From Eupeodes corollae (Eukaryota > Arthropoda > Insecta > Diptera > Syrphidae), in contig NC_079147.1 of the NCBI RefSeq assembly GCF_945859685.1, positions 232,062,765-232,126,764 on the forward strand: 64,000 bases of DNA, written 5' to 3'. Below are positions 1 through 7,080 of this stretch, in pieces. Within the stretch, counting starts at the first letter, position 1, and each line of letters opens with the position of its first letter. Made by a program: the position numbers and the translations under genes. Below the pieces are notes generated by a model. That model was not told the origin of the DNA and did not search any database. It saw only the letters and a list, made by a program, of their open reading frames with translations.

Positions 1-165
1 ATAACACACTTACATAATTCTATTGGAGCGGAAACCAAAATGCACATTGTCTTTTGGTGACAACATTATTTTGAGAAGAAGTGTTCCTATTAACCGTGCC
101 CTAAGTTGTACGACTTAACACTTCTTGATTACCGACAAAATACCAACTCTTGAAATATAACAAGT

Positions 166-311
166 CAATATTCAAGCCCGAATCGTCCAACTTGTAAAAT
201 GTCTACAGTTCCCAAATTCTTTGAAAAGTCAGTCTATGACAAATTAACTCTTTTTCTTAAAGCAATCATTTCTAGATACCAACCTGGTTTTTAGCGGGTA
301 CTTGAGAAAGG
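166..311 (+). pseudogene. Element A, left half: CR1/Jockey-like reverse transcriptase remnant
   Basis: This is the 5' part of a decayed non-LTR retrotransposon reverse transcriptase (RT). The frame from 196 to 291 reads KMSTVPKFFEKSVYDKL and then IISRYQPGF. This is the conserved N-terminal RT stretch of CR1/Jockey-type elements, just before the palm domain. A short trace, IFKPESSN, lies upstream at about 166-190 in another frame. The frame ends at TAG 292-294. At 301 the homology stops and resumes at 3729 in the same orientation with LEKGNQYDVVYNNFSKAFDK, the next segment of the same protein. I infer one gene split by the insertion of element C. It is clearly dead. CR1 and Jockey cannot be told apart by eye, and bases 1-165 may be further decayed element A. 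Confidence 0.7.
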
Positions 312-312
312 T
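301..312. repeat. Left target-site duplication of element C
   Basis: CTTGAGAAAGGT is repeated exactly at 3729-3740. The left copy runs straight into an 11-base T run (312-322), the poly(A) end of minus-strand element C. The right copy abuts the truncated 5' end of C and continues the reading frame of element A. The final T is shared with the T run, so the duplication is 11 or 12 bp, a normal size for target-primed reverse transcription. Confidence 0.85.
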
Positions 313-330
313 TTTTTTTTTTAATTCATT

Positions 331-336
331 TTTATT
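331..336 (-). promoter_or_regulatory. Polyadenylation signal of element C
   Basis: On the minus strand this reads AATAAA, 8-9 bases before the A11 tail (T run at 312-322). It is correctly placed for the 3' end of the element C transcript. Confidence 0.55.
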
Positions 337-618
337 AATTCATTCTTAAACCTATCTTAAAGCTAGACAAAAATTAATAAAACTAGCCTAATTATCCATA
401 ACTTACAACTAACTTAATGGTCCCATACGGACACTCTAAGTTAAACTATAACACTTAAAACTAATGCCTTTCAGCCCTAAGATCTCTTTTAATTCATTTA
501 AATTTTATTTAATTTAATATTTATTAGAAAATTTGAAAAAAAAAATAATATCAATATCCTTTTTTATTTTTACTTACAAACTACTTAAAATAATCTCCTT
601 AAATAAAACTTAAAACTA

Positions 619-628
619 ACTTAAACTA
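619..628. repeat. Candidate left target-site duplication of element B
   Basis: ACTTAAACTA recurs exactly at 2497-2506, just after the 3' tail of B. The surrounding UTR is full of related CTTAAACT-like words, so a chance match is possible. Confidence 0.45.
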
Positions 629-632
629 GCAC

Positions 633-2474
633 AAAAGGACGAGAGCTGCTCGTGAGCTCTATGAGCAGAAGAGGCGAGAGGAACGCCGACTTCTTAGAAG
701 GAAAAAGGGAGAGCATGAGAAGCGTGCGGTCGAAGATGTTGAGAAGTATAAAAGCAAGAATCAGGTTCGAAAGTTTTATGAACAGGTGAAACGAAATTCA
801 CAGACGAAAGTTTAAACATCATAGTGGAAACGCAGTCAATGCTGAGGATATGGAAGGACCACTTCTGCAGACTGTATAACGGCGACGAAGAACTGAATTC
901 CGCTGTCAGGCAGGATGATCCATTCAATATAGACGACGAAAGCCAACAATCCCGTCCTCCGACTTAGACGAAGTAAAGATTGCCATATCTAAGTTGAAGT
1001 CTAATAAAGCCGCTGGAGCGGATGGCTTGAATGCCGAGCTCTTTAAAGCAGCTGGAGATAAGTTGGTTAGGAGCATGCACCAACTTATCGGTAAGATATG
1101 GTCGGAAGAAAACATGCCCGATGAATGGAACCTCAGTATTGTTTGCCCGATCCTGAAAAAAGGAGACCCTCTAAACTGCACCAACTATAGAGGAATAAGT
1201 CTACTTAACATCGCCTATAAAATCTTCTCTGCCGTAATATGTGAACGTCTAAAGCCCATCGTCCCTATCAGTGTGGTTTTAGACCAGGAAAGTCCACAGT
1301 TGATCAAATATTCACATTACGGCAGATCCTGGAAAAAACTCAAGAACACCAAATCGACATCCACCATCTTTTCATCGATTTCAAGGCCGCATATGACAGC
1401 ATCTACAGGGACGAGCTGTATAGAGCCATGTCTAGTTTTGCCTAGTCCTGCCAAACTCGTCCGTTTGTGCAGGATGACCATGGAGAATTCACGCTGCTCC
1501 ATAAAGGTTGGAAACAACTTAACAGAACCTTTCGATGTCAAAAAAGGTTTTAGACAAGGTGATGCGCTGTCATGCGATTTTTTTAACATCGTGCTTGAAA
1601 GAATATTGCAGAGCTCACACGTCAACACTAGAGGCACTATCTTTCAAAAGTCTGTCCAATTACTGGCATATGCTCATGACATTGACATAATCGGAAGAAC
1701 TCAGCGTGATGTCAATGGGGCTTTTGTGAGTATTGAGGCAGAGGAGGCAAAAATGGGTTTAACGGTTAATGAGGGCAAAATAAAGTACATGCTGTCGTCA
1801 AGAAAGGACATACAACACCGACGTCTTGGTCAAAACGTCACCATCGACAGACGTAACTTTAAGCTAGTCAAGGATTTCGTCTACCTAGGCTCCGCTGTAA
1901 ACGCAGAAAACAACACCAGCGCTGAGATCAAACGCAGAATAACTCCTGCTAACCGCTGTTTCTTTGGACTAAGAAAGCAATTGAGTGGTAAAGTCCTCTC
2001 TCGACGGACCAAAGTGTTGCTATACCTATAAGACCCTTATCATCCCCGTCCTGCTATACGGTGCAGAAGCATGGACCATGACAAAAGCGGATGAAAGCAC
2101 CTTGGGTCGCTTCGAGAGAAAAGTTCTTCGTGTGATCTACGGTCCCGTATGCATAGAAGGGGAGTGGAGGAGAAGATGGAACGACGAACTGTACGGGCTG
2201 TACAGCGACGTAGACTTAGCCAGAAGAGTAAAAGTCCAACGACTAAGATGGCTGGGTCACGTAGAGCGCATGGAAACCAATGCTCCGGCCCGGAAAGTCT
2301 TCGAATCCGCACCCACAGGACAGCGCAGTAGAGGAAGACCGTGGATCAGGTGGCGCGCACAAGTGGAAGGTGACCTCACCCAACTTTGGAGCGCGAATCT
2401 GGAGACATCTAGCTAGGGACCGAACTAGATGGAGAAGTTTGTTGGGTGAGGCCCTAGTTCACACAGGACTGTAG
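633..2474 (+). pseudogene. Element B reverse transcriptase pseudogene (six frameshifts, YADD changed to YAHD)
   Basis: RT homology is nearly continuous but passes through several frames. 633-812 is linker. About 812-940 (LNIIVETQSMLRIWKDHF) is a second frame. About 952-1250 is a third, with KAAGADGLNAELFK and NYRGISLLN (RT fingers). 1266-1442 holds motif A, FIDFKAAYDSI, at 1371-1403. About 1438-2028 holds motif B, FRQGDALSCDFF, at 1549-1584 and motif C at 1669-1680. About 2020-2390 and then 2390-2474 form the C-terminus. Motif C reads YAHD where active RTs have YADD, so codon 1675-1677 (CAT) has lost a catalytic aspartate. The shifts fall near 806-812, 930-964, 1245-1266, 1436-1443, 2018-2031 and 2380-2395. 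The endonuclease is missing. No function is possible in cis. Confidence 0.8.
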
Positions 2475-2482
2475 CGCCACCT

Positions 2483-2494
2483 TAAGTAAGTAAG
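2483..2494 (+). repeat. (TAAG)3 3' tail of element B
   Basis: Three perfect TAAG units follow eight bases after the coding stop at 2472-2474. Short tandem 3' tails in place of poly(A) are known for several non-LTR clades. This marks the 3' boundary of B. Confidence 0.6.
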
Positions 2495-2496
2495 TC

Positions 2497-2506
2497 ACTT
2501 AAACTA
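2497..2506. repeat. Candidate right target-site duplication of element B
   Basis: Exact copy of the decamer at 619-628, starting two bases after the TAAG tail. Same caveat about word frequency in this UTR. Confidence 0.45.
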
Positions 2507-2763
2507 CCTATTCTACCTATAAACTACTTAAAACTAGAACAACCACAGCAGCAAATCTAACTATCTAACATTTTTGTTTTTCATATTTTGTTGTCTTTTT
2601 TTTATTTTTATTTATTTTTTTTAATGTTTTTTTTTTATTTTTTTTATTTTTTGTTTTTTTCATATTTTTGTTTTCGTGCCACCATGCCTATTCTACGTAA
2701 AACTAAATTCTAATACTATTAAACAAGTATGTAAGCCGGCCAAGGCTTAAAGCCCCATCCCGA
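2507..2763 (-). other. Proximal 3' UTR of element C, T-rich on the + strand
   Basis: No coding capacity. It holds a long T-rich low-complexity tract (about 2568-2672, an A-rich tract in the sense direction of C). On the minus strand it directly follows the stop of the element C RT. Confidence 0.55.
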
Positions 2764-3728
2764 CTAAACACTATCAAGTGCCGATTGAAGCCACCAAAAC
2801 TGGTTCTCCTGCTTCACCCTATCAATTCGGTCCCGTTCGGACACAGCCCTAGTGAACCGAAAGAGCTCTGCTCCGCCTTGTGCCATGACGGTCCGATTGT
2901 ACAGGAGTCGCCTATCCACGGTTCTTTGTCTGACGTGGTAGATTAACGGAACTGCCAATCTATCCTGTATCAGACCGTATTTGACTCGAGCCCCGTTGTA
3001 TAGGACCTCGTTGGAAAAGTAATGCACATAAGAAGATTCGGCTGTTCGATATAAGCCGGTACAGCGTCGTAAACACTGCCGCTCGAACACCCGAAACTTC
3101 TCCATCTGGGAAGGGGCAACGTTGAACCACACAGGACAACCATAAACGATCATTGGCCGTATGAGGGCCATGTAGCAAATTACCTTTACTCTGGGGTCAA
3201 GCCGACTGCTAAAAAACTGCCGTTTCGTCAGAGCAAAGGCTCCTCTGGCCTTGGTCAGAGCAGCATTTATATGTCTGTCGAAATATAAATACTGATCTAA
3301 CCAGATACCGAGGTACTTCACTACACTTTTGCTCGCTAATGGCTGCCCATGAAGATCAACGATGACCATCTTGCGCTAATTCTTGCACGTATCCCTCGTG
3401 GCCCTAGCCAACGGAGTCCGGAACAGAATTGTCTCCGACTTCTGGACATTTATTTTCAGTTTCCAGTCGTCGCAATATCGCTGAATCTTGTAGAAATCAC
3501 GCTGCAAGAGAATTCTAATAACCTCAACCTTTCGGGCCGTTCTGTACGCAATTAGATCGTCGGCGTACGCAATTGCCTTTGTAAGACTACCTATCAGATC
3601 GCTGGTGTAAATGCTGAAGAGAATCGGCGAATTCACCGCTCCCTGTTGAAGACCATTTTTAATTGAGAATGTTATGGTAGAAGTTACATTGCCACTTTTT
3701 ACAACAAACTTTCTACCGTTAAGCATAT
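2764..3728 (-). pseudogene. Element C reverse transcriptase, C-terminal two thirds, one in-frame stop
   Basis: One frame on the minus strand covers about 321 codons from 3726 to 2764, broken only by TAG at 3376-3378. The first part (3726-3379) has motif B, NGLQQGAVNSPILFSIY, and an intact motif C, AYADDLIAY (YADD at 3556-3567). After the stop come KYLGIWLD (RT motif E/thumb region), RPMIVYGCPVWFNVAP and MEKFRVFERQCLRRC, typical of the RT C-terminal domain in Jockey/LOA/I-type elements. The protein ends WWLQSALDSV. Motif A and everything upstream are absent because the copy is 5'-truncated at 3728. Apart from the single stop it shows no frameshift, so it looks less decayed than elements A and B. 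Confidence 0.8.
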
Positions 3729-3740
3729 CTTGAGAAAGGT
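3729..3740. repeat. Right target-site duplication of element C
   Basis: Exact copy of 301-312. It is also coding sequence of element A (codons LEKG), so the duplication comes from the target and not from element C. Confidence 0.85.
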
Positions 3741-4512
3741 AATCAGTATGATGTTGTCTATAATAACTTTTCTAAAGCATTTGATAAAGTCAATGATGAT
3801 CCTATAATTATGAAGATAAATAAAGTAGGGTTTCACTCAAACTTTTTAAAATGGCTAAATTCATACTTAAGGGATCGTATTCAGTACGTTCATATAAATA
3901 ATATTCTTTCTGAACCTATATATGTTACGTCGTCGGTTGTCCCGAAAGGAAGACATCTTTATCTTCTATCGGACTGGTATTTAACTATAACTGCTTACAT
4001 TTAAACATTTCCCCATGCCAAAGCTTAACTTTCTCTCGAAATCGTTGTCCAATTAATTTTGTCTATAAAATCAATCATTATGCCCTTGTCGGTTATAACC
4101 TTTAAACAAGATCTGTTTTTTTTTTACAAAAAAACTTGACTTTGTAAAGGCATATTATATTTTTTAGTTGCTAAAGGCAGATAAATGTAAGTTTTTATAT
4201 TGCGTAACTCAAAGGAGTTTTCCGATCCACACACCTTAAAGTGTTTATATTTTGCGTTTGTAAGTTCTAACCTTGAATATTGCAGTTTTATCTAGAGTCT
4301 TTCATATTTTCTTCATTCAGTTAAAATCGAAAAGATTTAAAAACGTTCTACGTGATTTGTAGTCAAAAGACTTTAATAGAACATAGGTCTTCCTTCCTAT
4401 GAAACGAGATGTACATAAATTACTAGGTACTTTGTCTCTAAACATTCGTAGAAAGTGTACAGAGGTTATGTTCATTGGTGATGTATTAGCAGACCATATT
4501 GTATATATTTAA
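3729..4512 (+). pseudogene. Element A, right half: CR1/Jockey-like reverse transcriptase remnant
   Basis: The frame is open from 3729 to TAA 4002-4004. It holds NNFSKAFDKVNDD (motif A region with the first catalytic Asp), then FHSNFLKWLNSYLRDRIQYV and a worn motif B (SSVVPKGRHL for the usual S-GVPQGS-L). The motif C region (YADD) is not recognisable between 4005 and 4210, which appears deleted or scrambled. Later islands are clear. At 4218-4292 the sequence reads FSDPHTLKCLYFAFVSSNLE, ending in YCSFI before a TAG. At 4414-4503, in another frame, it reads HKLLGTLSLNIRRKCTEVMF, which is the C-terminus of this RT type. It continues the left half at 166-311. It has several stops, shifts and an internal loss, and is the most decayed of the three elements, as expected for the oldest layer. 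Confidence 0.75.
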
Positions 4513-4585
4513 AATTTAAAATTGTATATATTATATTATCAAGTAATCACTAAAGTAATTATGTATTGTAACTTTGTTTGATAAG

Positions 4586-4634
4586 TAAACTAAACTAAAT
4601 TTAATTAAACTAAGCTAAACTATACTAAAGTAAA
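4586..4634 (+). repeat. Imperfect (TAAAC)n pentamer run, possible 3' tail of element A
   Basis: About ten five-base units of the form TAAAC/TAAAT/TAAGC follow the C-terminal RT remnant by about 75 bases. The spacing suits the short 3' UTR and microsatellite tail of a CR1/Jockey-like element. It could also be an unrelated simple repeat. Confidence 0.45.
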
Positions 4635-5137
4635 AACAGTGGATATCGATTCAAGGGACCATGAAACATCAAAAATGTCAACATTTTTCTAAAAGGAAAT
4701 ACTCAATCTGGATCATGGAAAATCCGGCACTGTATTGGATTATCAATTCCCATGCTACACTATACTCAATTAACATAGCTCTGGTGACTAAAAGACAACG
4801 AAACAATGAACAACGAACGAGACGACCGTAATCCACCGATTCGATGCAACGTTTTCTAAAGAAATTAAGTTTTAAATTAAAATTTGTTAGCCACTTGAAA
4901 TTCATTTGCCACTCCCACAACAGTTTAATGATGGATAATTAAAACTTTCCACGAAGCTTGTTACAAGAAAATATCAAATCGATTGTCACTCTCCTTTTTG
5001 AAGTCCCTATATTGTTTGTCCTTGATGAAGTGAAGACGATAAGGAAGAAGACTCACGCATAGATTTATGCTCCAAATGGATGATTGTTTATATTTTTTGA
5101 ATTTTGTATGAGGAAGGTCCTATGATGCTACATACAC

Positions 5138-5155
5138 ATACAAAATGTTTTGTAT
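5138..5155. repeat. Short perfect inverted repeat
   Basis: ATACAAAA, a two-base loop, then TTTTGTAT, an 8-bp stem. It is AT-rich and may be chance. Confidence 0.35.
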
Positions 5156-5515
5156 ATGTTAACTTATTTTTGTATGAATAAACATGAACCATATGAGAAG
5201 AAGCATCTTTTAAAATGGGATGCAGAGCAAAGCTTCGGGGTCTAATCTGTTTTATGATTAATAACCAAAAGATGAGTTCTGAAAAGTTATTTTAGGTTTA
5301 GTAGGTGGCATTTCCTTCTGTGTATAAATAACTTTTTAATGTTTTACTCAGAAAATTGAGGTATATTTTAATTAACTTTCATCATTATCATTAAGTTTTC
5401 AATAGCAAATGAAAAGTTTTGAATATTTTTTGGGGGATTGTTTGTTCACTTTCTCTAAAGGGTATGTCAATATTTTTGTTTCAGTTTATCTCTGTTTTAT
5501 GTACACATATTTGCT

Positions 5516-5599
5516 AGATTAAATTTTTCAATATTTTTCGATTGAAAATAGAAATAGAATAGATTAAATTTTTCAATATTTTTCGATTGAAAATAGAAT
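5516..5599 (+). repeat. 45-bp direct tandem duplication
   Basis: The unit at 5516-5560 is repeated at 5561-5599. The first 38-39 bases of the second copy match exactly, and the last few bases (the GAAATAGAAT end) are missing. It looks like a recent slippage or duplication event in AT-rich DNA with no coding frame. Confidence 0.85.
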
Positions 5600-6411
5600 C
5601 AAAAATGACAGAACAATTTGTTCTTAATACTTTGAGTAACTTTTTGTTTTAACGAAATTTTTTTTTTTTAAATAACCGTGGAATGAAATATACATAGCTT
5701 GAGAACAATAAAATATACTCTGATCATGAGATTGGATTTTCCTTTCTTCGATAATCCTGTCATCTATTGGCGTTGACATTAAGTTTAAGTTTTCGAAAAA
5801 TCACATTAACAGTTTGAGGAAAAGAAGACCCATTTTACAACTCAATGTAGCTTAGTAATAGGCTTTAATTTTGAAAGGATACGAATGGTAAATACAATTA
5901 CCTGACCGGTTAAACATGTATTCTTACTTTTTTTTTTACTAACATACACTTTATTGAAATGTTGGTTAAAAAAGCTCTTTAAGCCTTTAGAGACCTGTTT
6001 ACCAATAATTGAATTTAGTCTGGAATATATGGAATATAGTATTCATCAAAGCAATGTAAAAATGTTTTTCTTTTCTATATTTTTACACATTTGGAAGGAA
6101 CAGAAGTAAACCTTAAGTAGGCTTTCATCCACTACATTACTGTATAAACGGCTTTAATTACATTTATTTACCTACATATTTTATTGAATATATTCTAAAA
6201 TTGTATGTTTTTTGCCAGAAATTGATGAAAAAAGAATTATCCGTCTAGACATCACGAACCAATGAATATCAATATTGTATGGATGGGATGTTTTTTAAAC
6301 AAAGAGATTGATATGTATCTGGCAGTTGGTTTAGTTATTATTATTATCAATTAAAAAAATATGTTTTTAATTATACGAATCATTTGATTCAAAGCTAAGT
6401 CATAATAAATT

Positions 6412-6742
6412 GTGGAAGCGGCATATTTCTTCAAGGCCTGGTTGCGGAATTAACGATACTGACCGATACTTTTCATTGTCTGGGTCGAAAATCTGCAATT
6501 TTAGTTAACCCCAAATATTTCCCAAACAGGATGTCAAAGAATGATTTGGGTTGCAGGTATAGATAGAGCTTGAAAAGACCTATCTTTAAATGTGTATCTT
6601 GATGGGTTTTGGAACACTGATGAAAAAAATATTTTTTTTCATAACGAAAACGATTTTTTCATAAAATTCAAGAAAAAACAATTGTCGAGTATTGCGATGA
6701 TTTTCACATGGTTGGAAAGGTCTATTTGATAGCTACCAACCA
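6412..6742 (+). repeat. Divergent edge monomer of the satellite (331 bp)
   Basis: This first unit aligns along its whole length with the consensus but carries many private changes, for example GTGGAAGCGGC at its start, GATACTGACCGATAC, and ATAACGAAAACG in place of the GACAAGGGGTTAGCCC block. Greater divergence in the outermost copy is expected where homogenisation is weakest. The junction with unique DNA falls at 6411/6412. Confidence 0.85.
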
Positions 6743-6890
6743 GTGAAAGCCGCATAGTTTTTGAAGGCTTGGTTGCGGAATTAACACTACTGACAGATAC
6801 TTTTCATTGTCTGGGTCGTAATTCTGCAATTTTAGTTAACCACAAATATTTCCCAAACAGGATGTCGCAGAATGATTTGGGTTGCAGGTA

Positions 6891-6917
6891 TAGATAGAGC
6901 TTGAAAAGACCTATCTA
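6891..6917. repeat. Dyad 1 of the monomer: TAGATAG / CTATCTA
   Basis: A 7-bp perfect stem with a 13-base spacer. It is conserved at the same phase in nearly all copies and could form a small hairpin. Confidence 0.6.
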
Positions 6918-7046
6918 AAAATATGTATCTCGATGGGTTCTGGAACACTGATGAAAAAAATATAATTTTTTGACAAGGGGTTAGCCCACGATTTTTTCAT
7001 AAAACTCAAGAAAAAAAAACTGTCGAGTATTGCGATGATTTTCACA

Positions 7047-7080
7047 TGGTTGGAAAGGTATATTTGATAGCTACCAACCA
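7047..7080. repeat. Dyad 2 of the monomer: TGGTTGG / CCAACCA
   Basis: A 7-bp perfect stem around a spacer. In copies with GGTCTATTTGATAG the spacer holds a second small stem (CTAT-TTG-ATAG). It lies directly before the GTGAAAGCC point where the array begins and where several deletions end. It is conserved in almost every unit, with occasional changes such as CCAATCA. Confidence 0.65.

Larger units (their letters stand above)
323..628 (-). other. Distal 3' UTR of element C
   Basis: AT-rich sequence with recurring TTTTAAGT/TTTAAGT motifs (as read on the minus strand) and no reading frame. The same motif style continues on the other side of element B at 2507-2560, which supports one 3' UTR split by B. 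Confidence 0.55.
629..2496 (+). mobile_element. Element B: 5'-truncated RTE-like non-LTR retrotransposon
   Basis: This plus-strand LINE fragment lacks the endonuclease. It begins in the basic linker before the RT (about 633, KRTRAARELYEQKRREERR) and reaches its true 3' end. The coding region stops at 2474. A very short 3' UTR follows and ends in three TAAG units at 2483-2494, a tetranucleotide tail rather than poly(A). Candidate 10-bp target duplications lie at 619-628 and 2497-2506. The C-terminal region carries RLRWLGHVERM, then RSRGRP, then ARDRTRWRSLLGEAL. This is the tail of the arthropod endonuclease-reverse transcriptase group that I associate with RTE-like elements. It lies within the 3' UTR of element C in the opposite orientation. 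The clade assignment is moderate. Confidence 0.75.
313..3728 (-). mobile_element. Element C: 5'-truncated Jockey/LOA-like non-LTR retrotransposon (host of element B)
   Basis: This minus-strand retrotransposon is inserted into element A. In its own direction it starts at 3728, inside the RT domain between motifs A and B. It runs through the RT and its C-terminal region to a TAG or TAA-type end at 2764, then a long AT-rich 3' UTR (2763 down to 323), and ends in a poly(A) tail seen as T11 at 312-322. An AATAAA signal lies on the minus strand at 331-336, about 9 bases before the tail. Perfect 12-bp direct repeats flank it. The 5' truncation, poly(A) tail and target duplication together are the hallmark of LINE insertion. 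The 3' UTR is interrupted at about 629-2496 by element B. Without B the inserted copy is about 1.5 kb. The clade call is by motif style only. Confidence 0.8.
4635..6411. other. AT-rich intergenic DNA without a recognisable gene
   Basis: No reading frame with family resemblance was found on either strand. The longest frame, 80 codons on the minus strand at 4678-4920, has no recognisable motif, no repeat partner in the window and unremarkable composition. I do not call it a gene. The stretch contains a 45-bp duplication (5516-5599), a small inverted repeat (5138-5155) and several homopolymer runs. It separates the retrotransposon stack from the satellite. Confidence 0.6.
6743..7080 (+). repeat. 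Representative full-length 338-bp monomer
   Basis: The first canonical unit. The next unit starts at 7081 and the following one at 7419, exactly 338 apart. It serves as the reference phase for the array. Confidence 0.95.

Noticed and set aside
1..165. Further coding sequence of element A at the window start
   Set aside because: Only scattered similarity in changing frames with stops. Too weak to annotate beyond the trace at about 166-190.
1317..1637. Minus-strand 106-codon ORF (also 694-1184 and 2040-2312 on the minus strand)
   Set aside because: Antisense shadows of the element B reverse transcriptase, whose sense-strand motifs are clear.
3349..3555. Plus-strand 68-codon ORF
   Set aside because: Antisense shadow of the element C reverse transcriptase on the minus strand.
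4678..4920. 80-codon minus-strand ORF in AT-rich DNA
   Set aside because: No motif, no homologous context and no sign of splicing or promoter. Its length is unremarkable by chance.
6743..7080. 338-bp unit as an old dimer of 169-bp halves
   Set aside because: By eye the two halves share no consistent alignment, so only the total length is suggestive.
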